This document shows, piece by piece, positions 8,397 to 16,854 of a stretch of 64,000 nt of DNA (positions are counted from its first letter, which is position 1; each line of letters begins with the position of its first letter). The position numbers were made by a program, and so were the translations under genes. The DNA is taken from assembly GCA_014896295.1 (NCBI GenBank), contig JADBKR010000008.1, positions 434,001 to 498,000 on the forward strand, read 5' to 3'. Source of the stretch: Limnochordaceae bacterium. Lineage in GTDB: Bacteria; Bacillota; Limnochordia; Limnochordales; Geochordaceae. A model generated the notes under the pieces. It made no database searches and was not told the DNA's origin. It was given only the letters and a program-made list of their open reading frames with translations.

Positions 8397-9134
8397 ATGA
8401 GCCCGTTGTGGCGGGGCTTCCTGATTTTCCAGGCAGGGTCCAACCTCCTCAACTTGATCCTCTCCCTCGTCTGGGTGCGGCTGGGCCTGGCCTGGCGCAT
8501 CCGGGTGAGCCGGGCCGGAGAGGCCCGGAGTTGCGGCTACGTCTCCTACTTGCTGCTCTCGGCCCGTTTCGACGCCCGCCTGCGCCGGTCGGGCAAAGCG
8601 TGGCGCCTGACCCTCGACGTGCGGCCCGTCCTCGCCGGCCTCCGGTGTGGGCACATCCACGTCGAGCGGGCGGTGGCCGTCCCTGTTTCGCCGAGCGTCC
8701 GGGCGCCCGCCGGCGGCACGGGAGCACCGTCCGGCGAGGCCTCGCGGCCCTGGCTCGCGCCGGCTCTGAAGGCCGCCGCCGCGTCGCTACGGGGCAAGGT
8801 GGTGGCCTCCTGCGTCGACGTGCACCTGTGCGTGGGGGTGGGCGACGCCATGTGGAGCGCGCTGTCAGCAGGCGCCGCTTACGCCGGGCTTTCCCTCACC
8901 GCCCGCGCGCTCGGCTCGTGGACGAGCTTCGAGCGCCGCCCCCGCCTGCGCGTGCGCCCGCTGTACGGGCGGCCTCATCTTTCGGCCCGGGGACGGCTCG
9001 AGGCCCGGGTGCGCGCCGGCTGGCTCCTCCTGGCGCTCGTCAAAGGGGCGATCGCGGGCCTCCGGGCCCGGAAGCCGGCCCGCACCCCGGCCGCCGCCCC
9101 TCAGCGTGCCAGGGCCCAGAGGGCCGCCGCATAG
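8397..9134 (+). CDS. DUF2953 domain-containing membrane-associated protein
   Basis: This 245-residue protein starts with a hydrophobic segment (about 5-32) followed by a domain with LCVGVGDAMWSALSAGAAYA, the GxGDA-type motif of the DUF2953 (YtfI) family. YtfI-like genes accompany the ytfJ sporulation gene in Bacilli, but no ytfJ is seen here. The C-terminus is Arg/Ala/Pro-rich. It follows the lipid kinase by 48 bases and may be co-transcribed. Its last 34 bases overlap the end of the convergent dipeptidase gene. The biochemical role is unknown. Confidence 0.65.
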   Translation: MSPLWRGFLIFQAGSNLLNLILSLVWVRLGLAWRIRVSRAGEARSCGYVSYLLLSARFDARLRRSGKAWRLTLDVRPVLAGLRCGHIHVERAVAVPVSPSVRAPAGGTGAPSGEASRPWLAPALKAAAASLRGKVVASCVDVHLCVGVGDAMWSALSAGAAYAGLSLTARALGSWTSFERRPRLRVRPLYGRPHLSARGRLEARVRAGWLLLALVKGAIAGLRARKPARTPAAAPQRARAQRAAA

Positions 9135-10528
9135 ATCCGGGCCAGCTTGCGCAAGTGGTCGAGCTCGATGCTCTCGTCCTTCTCGTGCGGCACGACCCCC
9201 GAGAAGGGCAGCACCGGCCCGTACGCCACGCCCCCCGGTACCGCCCGGGCGTAGGTCCCTCCACCGATGGCCAGGGGCGGTGTCTCGTCGTCGCCGGTCT
9301 CCCTCCGGTAGACCTCGAGCAGCGTGCGCACGAGGAAGCTATCCCTGGGTACGTGGTGAGGCGGGTCGTCGTCCGCCCGCAGCACCTGCAGGCCTGCCTC
9401 GGACGCCCGTTCTCGCACTCTGGCCACCAGGCCGTCCGCCCTGGCAATGGCCACGGGATAGCGGACGTTGAAGGTGGCCCGCAGCTCGCCTCCCTCGAGC
9501 CGCAAGACGCCCAGGTTGGCCGTCAGGGGGCCCGAGACGTCGTCCCTTTCGGCGATTCCCAGACCCTGCCCGTGCAACCCTTTCCCCGCCCGGGCAATGA
9601 ACCGCAGCGCACCGGTGGGGTCCAGCAGGCCATCCCCGTCGCCGTCCACCAGGCAGCCGAGGAGCTGCGCGGCGGCGTTGATCCCCTTCTCCGGCGTGCT
9701 GCCGTGGGTGGCGACCCCGTAACTTTCGACCACGATCCGGCCGTCCGGGGCCGCCGATGCCTCGATGCGGGCGCGATAGCGGGTGGCCGCAGACCGTATC
9801 GCCTCGATCCACCGGCCGGCGTCATGGCCGGGAGGCAGCTCCAGCCAGGCGGTGGCCCGGTCGGGCACGACGTTGGGTCGCTGGCCGCCCACCAGGCGTA
9901 CCAGGGGCCCTGCGGGGAGCTCGCCCCCCAGCGTCAGATCCAGGACCCCTTTCTCCGCGAAGACCACCGGGAAGAGGGCGTCCGGCGCAAACGCCATGGC
10001 CGGATAGGGATGGCGCCGGAAGTAATGGCGCACGCACTGAAACCCGGTCTCCTCGTCACCCCCGACGATCAGCCGCAGGCCGCGCCGCACCGGCGCCCCC
10101 ACCGCCACCAGCGACGCCAGCGCGAACAACGCGGCGGCCGTCGGGCCTTTGTCGTCGATGGCGCCCCGGCCCACCAGCCGCCCGTCGCGGATGATCCCTC
10201 CGAACGGCGGCACGCTCCAGCCTTCCCCGGCCGGTACCACATCCACGTGGGTCAGCACCCCGACGTCTTCGCCCGGCGGGCCCCAGCGCGCATGCACCGC
10301 ATAGCCGTCGACGTCGAGCGTTTCGAGCCCTAACCGGTCGCCCTCGCTCACGACCAGTCCCAGAGCCTCGGCCACCCCCGATCCGAACGGCCGGCCCGGG
10401 GAGGCAGGCCCCTCCACGGACTCGATCCGGATCAGGCGAACGGCGAAGTCCACGAGCTCCGCGTCGTGAGCCTGGAGCCAGGCTCTGGCGGCCTGTTCCA
10501 CGGGATCCATCGCCGATGGGGCCGTCAT
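9101..10528 (-). CDS. PepV-like dipeptidase (M20 family)
   Basis: The 475-residue protein matches the Sapep/PepV branch of M20 metallopeptidases. The first zinc ligand is in LTHVDVVPAG, the bridging aspartate in GRGAIDDKGPT, and the catalytic/metal glutamates in VGGDEETG; a C-terminal GVVPHEKDESI supplies a His. A lid domain (about 190-320) sits inside the catalytic domain. It would hydrolyse dipeptides in the cytoplasm, and no signal peptide is present. I took the ATG at 10528 (MTAPSAMDP), preceded by AAAGGGGT; the open frame runs further upstream without homology. The gene is divergent from the LysM protein. Confidence 0.9.
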   Translation of the reverse strand: MTAPSAMDPVEQAARAWLQAHDAELVDFAVRLIRIESVEGPASPGRPFGSGVAEALGLVVSEGDRLGLETLDVDGYAVHARWGPPGEDVGVLTHVDVVPAGEGWSVPPFGGIIRDGRLVGRGAIDDKGPTAAALFALASLVAVGAPVRRGLRLIVGGDEETGFQCVRHYFRRHPYPAMAFAPDALFPVVFAEKGVLDLTLGGELPAGPLVRLVGGQRPNVVPDRATAWLELPPGHDAGRWIEAIRSAATRYRARIEASAAPDGRIVVESYGVATHGSTPEKGINAAAQLLGCLVDGDGDGLLDPTGALRFIARAGKGLHGQGLGIAERDDVSGPLTANLGVLRLEGGELRATFNVRYPVAIARADGLVARVRERASEAGLQVLRADDDPPHHVPRDSFLVRTLLEVYRRETGDDETPPLAIGGGTYARAVPGGVAYGPVLPFSGVVPHEKDESIELDHLRKLARIYAAALWALAR

Positions 10529-10628
10529 GCCGTCGGTACCCCTTTCGCGCGGGCGTCCTGGCACTCCGGGCACCCCCACTTCATAGCTTTTCGTGAACGC
10601 ATCCGCCAGCAGCGAGGAGGTTGAGGCC

Positions 10629-11549
10629 TTGTACCAGGCCAACCTGCAACGCCCTCCCGGCGGCCAACCCTGTCCCCATTGCCCCGACACGGCTCCCGGT
10701 CAAACCGCGTCGGCTGCCGACGTGTGGGGAGCTTACGCGGGAGGCCGCGTGCCGGCCACGTGCCCGCCCGGCTTCCAGGGACGCTACACGGTCCAGCCGG
10801 GGGACACCATGTGGCTCATCGCCCAGCGCCTGGGCGTCAACATCGACGCCCTGATCGCCGCCAACCCCCACATCCCCAATCCAGCCGCCCTCTTCCCCGG
10901 AGACGTGCTGTGCGTCCCCGGAGCGCCGCCGCGGCCGCCCTGCCGCGTGCCGGCCGGTTGTCCGACCGGGTTCGTCCGTTACACGGTGGTCGCCGGCGAT
11001 ACCATGTTCAGCCTGGCCCGCCGGTTCGGCATCCCGCTCAGCCAGCTCATCGCCGTCAACCCGCACATCCCCGATCCGTCGCTCCTGTTCCCGTGCGACG
11101 TGCTCTGCGTCCCGGCGGCGGTCAGCTGCCCGCCGGGCTTCCGGACCTACACGGTCCAGCCGGGGGACAGCATGTTCAGCATCGCGCGGCGATTCGGCAT
11201 CACGCTGGACGCGCTCATCGCGGCCAACCCGCAGATCCCCAACCCCAACGTGCTGTTCCCGGGAGACGTGCTTTGCGTCCCGCAAGCCCCTGCATGCCCG
11301 CCGGGCTCTCAAGTCTACACGGTGCGACCGGGCGACACGATGTTCACCATCGCGCAGCGCTTCGGCGTGAGCCTGGACGCGCTGATCGCGGCCAACCCGC
11401 AAATCCCCAATCCGGCGCAGATCTTCGCCGGCGACGTCCTGTGCATCCCGCCGTCGTCCATCTCCGGCGCGGCGGCGCCGTCCGGTGCTCCCGAGACGGC
11501 GGGAGAGGAGTCGCCCTCCCGCTCCCAGGCCACCGATCCGGCCAGCTGA
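10629..11549 (+). CDS. Cysteine-rich protein with four LysM domains (probable spore coat/peptidoglycan binding)
   Basis: About 306 residues hold four nearly identical LysM units, each beginning YTVQPGDTM, YTVVAGDTM, YTVQPGDSM or YTVRPGDTM and ending in a conserved DVLC(V/I)P. They are separated by Cys/Pro-rich linkers such as CPPGF. LysM binds the glycan of peptidoglycan. The regular cysteines suggest disulphide cross-linking, as in spore coat or exosporium proteins. No signal peptide is visible, which fits coat proteins made in the mother cell. I chose the TTG at 10629 because GGAGG (10616-10620) lies 8 bases upstream; a GTG at 10593 has no such site. A strong hairpin terminator follows. The repeats are also visible at DNA level (period about 150-170 bases). 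Confidence 0.85.
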   Translation: MYQANLQRPPGGQPCPHCPDTAPGQTASAADVWGAYAGGRVPATCPPGFQGRYTVQPGDTMWLIAQRLGVNIDALIAANPHIPNPAALFPGDVLCVPGAPPRPPCRVPAGCPTGFVRYTVVAGDTMFSLARRFGIPLSQLIAVNPHIPDPSLLFPCDVLCVPAAVSCPPGFRTYTVQPGDSMFSIARRFGITLDALIAANPQIPNPNVLFPGDVLCVPQAPACPPGSQVYTVRPGDTMFTIAQRFGVSLDALIAANPQIPNPAQIFAGDVLCIPPSSISGAAAPSGAPETAGEESPSRSQATDPAS

Positions 11550-11590
11550 CGGCTCTCCCCTCCGGTTGTGTCGCCCGGCCGGGGCGGCAA

Positions 11591-11621
11591 CGGGTCTCCG
11601 GCCCGTCGGGCCGGAGACCCG
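11591..11621. terminator. Strong hairpin terminator between convergent genes
   Basis: A perfect 14-bp inverted repeat (11591-11604 with 11608-11621) encloses a 3-base loop. It sits between the LysM gene and the convergent cysteine hydrolase gene. A short CTTT follows on the plus strand, so the T-tract is poor. It could serve both directions. Confidence 0.7.
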
Positions 11622-11662
11622 CTTTGGGCCCTGACGCCGGCAGAGTGCAGCCGGCCCGGCGC

Positions 11663-12274
11663 TCAAGGCGACGCGTGGGCCACGATGCCGTCCGAGCGCG
11701 TCAGGATCCCCCTGAACAGGAACGACACCTGGCGCAGCGCGGACTCCATGTCGAAAGGCGTCAGCGCCGAGATCGCGTCGACCGGGAGCACGACCTTGTA
11801 CCATCGCAGCGCCGCGCTCGCGGCCGTGTAGTGCACGCAGATGTTGGCGACCGTGCCGCAGATGATGAGGGTGTCGGCTCCCGCCAGGCGCAGGTCGTGG
11901 TCCAGGCTCGTCCCGTAAAAGGCGTCGTAGCGCACCTTGCGGATCACGCGCTCGCCCGGTCGCGGCGCCAGCTCGTCGATGATGCGGGCACCCCAGGTGT
12001 CTTCCAGTACGTGCTCGCCCCAGATGGCGAATTCGGGATCTCCCGGGCGGTGCCAGTCCTGGGTGAAGAAGACGGGCATGTGGTGGGATCGGGCGAGCTC
12101 GAGCAGGCGGGCGATGGCCCCGACGGTGCGCGGCGCGTCGGGCACGAAGAGCTTCCCCTCAGGCCGGCAGAAGTCGTTTTGCATGTCCACGACGACCAGG
12201 GCCGTGCGTTCCGGGTCGAGCTCGACCCTGGGCGTCACCGTGTACTCGGGCACCTCGACCGTTCGAGCGGACAT
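11663..12274 (-). CDS. Isochorismatase/nicotinamidase-family cysteine hydrolase
   Basis: This 203-residue protein has the isochorismatase-like fold. The Asp of the triad is in ALVVVDMQNDF (about 24-34), the Lys in VIRKVRYDAFYGT and the nucleophilic Cys in GTVANICVHYTA. The WHRPGDPEF stretch resembles nicotinamidases, where Asp and His bind zinc, so nicotinamidase activity is plausible. The VANICVHYTA form is also common in general cysteine hydrolases, so the substrate stays open. The ATG at 12274 gives MSARTVEVPEYTV. It is convergent with the LysM gene and divergent from the glycoside-hydrolase-like gene. Confidence 0.88.
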   Translation of the reverse strand: MSARTVEVPEYTVTPRVELDPERTALVVVDMQNDFCRPEGKLFVPDAPRTVGAIARLLELARSHHMPVFFTQDWHRPGDPEFAIWGEHVLEDTWGARIIDELAPRPGERVIRKVRYDAFYGTSLDHDLRLAGADTLIICGTVANICVHYTAASAALRWYKVVLPVDAISALTPFDMESALRQVSFLFRGILTRSDGIVAHASP

Positions 12275-12401
12275 TTCGGCCTCCACCCCTGCCCTATTCT
12301 CGCCGTCCTCTGACAGGGGTGTCAAACTCCGGCGCCCAATAGGTCCGGCGTGGAGGGGGCAACCCAGACCTGGGGACAGGAGCACGGGAGGGATCCGGGT
12401 G

Positions 12402-14208
12402 ATGATGCGCGGCAGGCGCCGGTGCGCGGCCCGGCTGGCGGCGGCGATCGTCCTGGCAGGCGCGCTTGCGGCGGGGGCAGGGCCCGCACGGGGGGCGGCA
12501 CCGGCTGCGGGGGGCGATGAGCAGCCGTCCCCGGTGGCCGTGGAGATGCGGGGCATCTGGGTGGACAACGGGACGCTCGCGCGGCTCGGAGGACCCGAGG
12601 GAATCGGGCGCCTGATGCGCCAGGTGCGGCAGGCAGGGTTCAACAGCGTGCTGGTGGAGACCATCTACCGCGGCAACACGTTGTTTCCCGGGCCGTACCA
12701 GGATCCCCGGTTCGCCCGGTGGGGGCAAGATCCGCTGGAGGCCGTGATCCGGGAGGCCCGTGCCCAGGGCCTGTTCGTGCACGCGTGGGTGTGGGCCCTG
12801 GCCGCGGGGATTTACGGCCGGCCGGGTCCGCTCCTGGCCGATCATCCGGAGTGGGCGGACCGCAACCTTGCAGGCAGTGCGTACTCCGGCCTCCCGACGG
12901 CCGTTGGATGGCTGGATCCGTCTCGCCCCGAGGTGCGGGAATGGATCGCAGAGCAGGCAGCCATGCTCGCACACCGCTACGGGGTCGACGGCATCCACCT
13001 CGACTACGCCCGTTACAACGACGACCTCCACGACCCCTTCGGATACTCGCCCCACGCGCAGCAGGCCTTCCGCGCCGAGACGGGCGTCGATCTGGCAGGG
13101 AGGGCCCCTCAGGCGCTGCCCCCTCCCGTGAGGCGGGCCTGGGCCGCGTGGCGGGAAGAGCCAGGTCACGGCCGTCGTGGCCGCCGTCCGGGACGCCCTC
13201 GACCGGGCAGGGAGCCGGGCGCTGCTCTCGGCGGCGGTCATGCCCGACCTCGGCCAGGCCCGGCTGGTCCACCTGCAGGATTGGCGCCGGTGGCTCGCCG
13301 ACGGGCTGGTCGACCTCGTGATGCCGATGGCGTACACTTCGTCGGGCGCCAACCTGGAGGACATCCTCGACGGCCTGGACGGGAGCCTGGACGCCATCCG
13401 GGCCTGGCGGGATCCCGGGCCCCTTCGCCGCGCGATCGTGCCCGGGCTGGCTTTGTTCGCGGCGCGCCCGGACACGATCGCAGCCAGCGTCGACGCGGTT
13501 CGACGCCGCGGCTTCGGGGGCGTGGTGGCGTTCAGCACGGCCTACCTCAGCCTTCCTCTGCAACGGGCGCTGGCGGAGCAGGCGTTCAAGGAGGCGGCCG
13601 CGCCTCCTTCCCCGCAGGCCAGCCTGCGCAAGCGGTGGGCGGCCATGGATCCCTTGCCGCCGCAGCCGGTCCCCGAGACGCCCCCGGTCTCGTACGCGGC
13701 GACAGGCGCTCCGGGCACCACCAACCTGGCCCGGGACGCCACGGTGTCCGTCGACTCGTCGTTCCGGGGATACGGCCCGGAGGCGCTCCATGACGGGCAG
13801 CGCAACGACGTCCTCGAGGTGGGGCGCTGGGGAGAAGTCGCATGGGCATCCGCTGAGCGCTCCGCCGATCACTGGATCGTGCTGCGCTGGCCGACCCCGC
13901 GGGCCATCCACCAGGTCGACGTCTACTGGGCCCTCGATCGCGGCCGCTTCTTCTCGTCGACCCGTCTGCGGATCGAGGTCTACGACGACGCGTCCGAAAA
14001 GTGGCGGCCCGTCTGGGAGTACCAGGGCCTGCCCACCCATGAGGTGAGCCGGACGAGTGTGAGCTTCGCCCCGGTCACCACCACGGGCCTGCGCCTGTGG
14101 CAACCGGAGGGCGGCGGGCCCCTCGGGCGTCCCGGCCTCATGTGGGTGGCAGAAGTGGAGGTCTACGGGCCCCCGGCGGCCGAAGAGGCCGCCAGGGCGA
14201 CCCCGTGA
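12402..14208 (+). pseudogene. Secreted GHL10-type glycoside-hydrolase-like protein with discoidin-like domain, frameshifted
   Basis: Two overlapping frames together encode about 600 residues. The first (from ATG 12402, GGGAGGG 9 bases upstream) gives an Arg-rich signal peptide, VEMRGIWVDNG and HRYGVDGIHLDYARYN. These are hallmarks of the GHL10 (formerly DUF187/YngK) barrel. The homology then moves to the next frame at about 13161, in the run GAGCCAGG. Removing one C joins AWREEQ to VTAVVAAVRDALDRAGSRALLS. The second frame completes the barrel (LVDLVMPMAYTSSGA) and adds a galactose-binding (F5/8 type C-like) beta domain (about 440-590). It would act outside the membrane on polysaccharide or peptidoglycan. 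A sequencing error and a real inactivating mutation are both possible. Both halves look well conserved, which favours an error or a very recent mutation. Confidence 0.8.
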
Positions 14209-14377
14209 GGCTTCCTGCGCCCTTCACGGGATCGTCAACGGATCTTCGTCATCCATTCAAAACCCATGGCCCGCATCCCCCAGCTCCCTGCGATAGGTGT
14301 AGAGCAGCCGGGTTGCGGACGGGAGGTGCCGCAGGAGCCCTCCCTGTTGCCTACCCCGCCCGGCCGCGGCGAGGATC

Positions 14378-14383
14378 TATAAT
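14378..14383 (+). promoter_or_regulatory. Candidate -10 element upstream of the membrane HtrA gene
   Basis: A perfect TATAAT lies about 38 bases before the htrA start, but no good -35 box is found at 16-18 bases. It overlaps an in-frame ATG at 14382, which argues for the later start at 14421. Confidence 0.4.
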
Positions 14384-14420
14384 GCAGCCTGTGATGGGCG
14401 AAGCAGAGGGGGCTTGGGTC

Positions 14421-15650
14421 ATGGAGCGATGGAAGCGGTCGGCCCGGTGGCGCCGGCTCTCCGGGCTCGCGCTGCTGGCGATGCTCAGTTTCCTGGCAGG
14501 AGCGTTCCTGACCACCAACGTGCTGGACGTGCACCTGTGGGCGCAGAGTTCGCCTGCGCCTCCGGTCGCGCCGGGCGCATCTGCGCCGGCTTCGGATGCC
14601 GTTCTGGCGCAGGCGCCGGGTATCGGTAACCCCTATCTGCTCGCGGACATCGCCGAGCAGGTGAGCCCGGCGGTCGTCTTCGTGCAGGCCAAGTTCCCGA
14701 AGCCCCAGGTCGTGCGGGATCCGTTCTTCGAGTTCTGGTTCGGGCCCATGCCCGCCCCGCAGGCGCCGGTCAGCGCCGGAACGGGGTTCATCATCTCCGA
14801 GGACGGTTACATCCTGACCAACCAGCACGTCGTGGGCAGCGTCGGGGATAACCAGAAGCTCACCGTGAAGTTGGACGTCCCCAACTTCACGGCGGAGGTG
14901 CCGGCCAAGCTGGTCGGCTCGAGCTTCAGCCTCGACCTGGCGGTGCTCAAGATCGACAAGCCCAAGGGGCTCGATCGGCTCCCGGTCGTCAAGCTCGGGG
15001 ACTCGGACAAGACCCGCCCCGGGGAGTGGGTCATCGCCATCGGCAACCCCTACGGCGAGCAGCTGGAGCACACCGTGACGGTGGGCGTGGTGAGCGCCAA
15101 GGGTCGCCAGATCGAGGTACCCGACCAGGAAGCCGGCCGGATGCGGCGCTACGACAACCTGCTGCAGACCGACGCCGCCATCAACCCCGGCAATTCGGGC
15201 GGCCCGCTGGTCAACATCCGGGGTGAGGTCATCGGCATCAACACGGCCATCAACGCGCAGGGGCAAAACATCGGCTTCGCGATCCCCATCAACGCGGCCA
15301 AGAAGGTGCTCAACGACCTCATCACCCGGGGCGGCATCCAGGTGGTACGCCCGTACATGGGCGTCGGCCTGGAGGACCTGACCCCGCGGATGGCCGGCTA
15401 CCTGGGGCTGCCCGATACCGACGGCGCGCTGGTCAACCAGGTGGAGCCGGGATCGCCGGCGGACAAGGCAGGGCTCAAGGTCTACGACGTCATCCGGCGC
15501 ATGGGCCAGGCGCGTATCCGGTCTGCCAACGACGTCATCTCGGAACTCGGCAAGTACAAGCCCAAGCAGCAGGTCCCCTTGCAGGTGTGGCGGGACGGGC
15601 GTACGGTCACCCTGGTGGTCGAGCTCGGCGAACGCACCGTTCAGGATTGA
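14421..15650 (+). CDS. Membrane-anchored HtrA/DegP-type serine protease
   Basis: The 409-residue protein has an N-terminal membrane anchor (about 12-34), an Ala/Pro-rich linker and a trypsin-like domain with TNQHVV (His), SLDLAVLK (Asp) and GNSGGP (Ser). One C-terminal PDZ domain follows (about 305-400, PYMGVGLEDLTPRMAGYLG). It would degrade or refold damaged proteins outside the cytoplasmic membrane. The ATG at 14421 has AGAGGGGG about 8 bases upstream; an earlier ATG at 14382 falls in a probable -10 box. It is followed 12 bases later by tilS, so tilS may be read from the same transcript. It lacks the CtsR site found at the other htrA-like gene. Confidence 0.93.
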   Translation: MERWKRSARWRRLSGLALLAMLSFLAGAFLTTNVLDVHLWAQSSPAPPVAPGASAPASDAVLAQAPGIGNPYLLADIAEQVSPAVVFVQAKFPKPQVVRDPFFEFWFGPMPAPQAPVSAGTGFIISEDGYILTNQHVVGSVGDNQKLTVKLDVPNFTAEVPAKLVGSSFSLDLAVLKIDKPKGLDRLPVVKLGDSDKTRPGEWVIAIGNPYGEQLEHTVTVGVVSAKGRQIEVPDQEAGRMRRYDNLLQTDAAINPGNSGGPLVNIRGEVIGINTAINAQGQNIGFAIPINAAKKVLNDLITRGGIQVVRPYMGVGLEDLTPRMAGYLGLPDTDGALVNQVEPGSPADKAGLKVYDVIRRMGQARIRSANDVISELGKYKPKQQVPLQVWRDGRTVTLVVELGERTVQD

Positions 15651-15662
15651 GGACGCCCTGAG

Positions 15663-16718
15663 GTGAGACCTGGCGCTTCCGAGGAGGCGGCGCGGGCCGG
15701 GGAGGCGCCGGCCGCCTCCTTGCGCCGTACGAGGCTTTTCCTCGGCATGGCGCGCACCATCGCCCGCCACCAGATGCTGCAGCCGGGCGACCGCGTGCTG
15801 GTCGGGCTCTCGGGCGGGCCGGACTCGAGCGCGCTGCTCCACGCGCTGCGGCTCTTCGCACCTCGCATGGGCCTGGAGCTCGCGGCCGCGCACGTGCACC
15901 ACCACATCCGGGGGCGTTCCGCAGACCGGGACGCCCGGCTCTCCGAGGAGTACGCGGCACGCCTCGGGGTGCCGTTTCATCTCGTGCACGTGGATGCCCC
16001 GGCCCACGCGCGCTCCGAGCGCGTCTCGCTCGAGACCGCGGCCCGCACGCTTCGCCTGGACGCGCTCCAGCGCCTCGCCGAGGAGTACGGTTACCGGCGG
16101 GTGGCCCTCGGGCACACGGCGGACGATCAGGCCGAGACGGTGCTCATGTGGGTGCTCAGGGGTACGTCGCCGGCGGGGCTCGGCGGCATCCCCCCCGTGC
16201 GCGGCATGCTCGTCCGGCCGCTGCTGGACGTCTGGAGGGAGGACGTGGAAGCGTACTGCCGGGCGGCGGGCATCGAGCCCACACGGGACGAGACCAACCT
16301 CTCGCCCGACATGGCGCGCAACCGGATCCGGGCCGAGCTGTTGCCGCTCATCGAAAGCCGCATCCGGCCGGGGGCGAAAAGAGCCCTGGTGCGCCTCGCG
16401 CGGCTGGCCCGCGAGGACGAGGCCTGGATGCAACAGCAGGCGCAAGAGGCCTGGGACGCCTTACGCCCCGTGCGGGCCGAGGGGCGCTTGATCATCGACC
16501 GCCGGGCGCTGGCGGCCCTTCCCGCTCCCCTGGCGCGGCGCATACTGGTAAGAGCGTTCGAAGAGGTGTCGGGCGGGCACCGGGGACAGTTGTCGCTGCG
16601 CCACGTCGAGGCGCTGCAACAAGCAGTCGCCCGCGGGCGCGGTGGTGCGGTCGTGGTATTGCCCGAAAGAGTGCGGGGGGTCGTGGAGCAGGGGGAGCTT
16701 CGCCTGCAATCCCTGTGA
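15663..16718 (+). CDS. tilS: tRNA(Ile)-lysidine synthase
   Basis: The 351-residue protein has the PP-loop SGGPDSSALLHAL (about 50-62), AHVHHHIRG, and LGHTADDQAETVLM with the downstream RNRIRAELLP motif, all typical of TilS. It converts C34 of the CAU anticodon of tRNA-Ile2 to lysidine so that AUA is read as Ile. The protein is shorter than the Bacillus enzyme and its C-terminal domain is reduced, like the short form known from Aquifex. The GTG start follows htrA closely. In Bacillus, tilS is followed by hprT and then ftsH; here hprT is absent and ftsH follows after its own promoter. Confidence 0.93.
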   Translation: MRPGASEEAARAGEAPAASLRRTRLFLGMARTIARHQMLQPGDRVLVGLSGGPDSSALLHALRLFAPRMGLELAAAHVHHHIRGRSADRDARLSEEYAARLGVPFHLVHVDAPAHARSERVSLETAARTLRLDALQRLAEEYGYRRVALGHTADDQAETVLMWVLRGTSPAGLGGIPPVRGMLVRPLLDVWREDVEAYCRAAGIEPTRDETNLSPDMARNRIRAELLPLIESRIRPGAKRALVRLARLAREDEAWMQQQAQEAWDALRPVRAEGRLIIDRRALAALPAPLARRILVRAFEEVSGGHRGQLSLRHVEALQQAVARGRGGAVVVLPERVRGVVEQGELRLQSL

Positions 16719-16743
16719 ATCCCCCGGTGGCGGGCTTGCCGTG

Positions 16744-16752
16744 TGCTATAAT
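16744..16752 (+). promoter_or_regulatory. Extended -10 promoter of ftsH
   Basis: TGCTATAAT (16744-16752) is a perfect extended -10 element (TGnTATAAT). No good -35 hexamer is present 17 bases upstream, which is usual for extended -10 promoters. It lies between tilS and ftsH. Confidence 0.6.
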
Positions 16753-16767
16753 GACCCTGGAATCGAG

Positions 16768-16792
16768 GGCGCCGGGCCAGGGGCCCGGCGCC
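16768..16792 (+). promoter_or_regulatory. GC-rich hairpin in the ftsH 5' leader
   Basis: A perfect 11-bp inverted repeat (16768-16778 with 16782-16792) with a 3-base loop begins about 9 bases after the expected start of the ftsH transcript. The ribosome binding site is about 50 bases further on. No T-tract follows, so it looks more like a stabilising or attenuating leader structure than a tilS terminator, though termination cannot be ruled out. Confidence 0.5.
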
Positions 16793-16854
16793 ACCCGTCC
16801 ATGGAGGATGTGAAGGCGTAGATGGGCCGTAGGGAGCGGAGGGGAGGGCCGGAG

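Noticed and set aside
10740-11460. CRISPR-like or non-coding tandem repeat
   Set aside because: The repeats are coding LysM units of about 45-55 codons with conserved protein motifs and no spacer structure.
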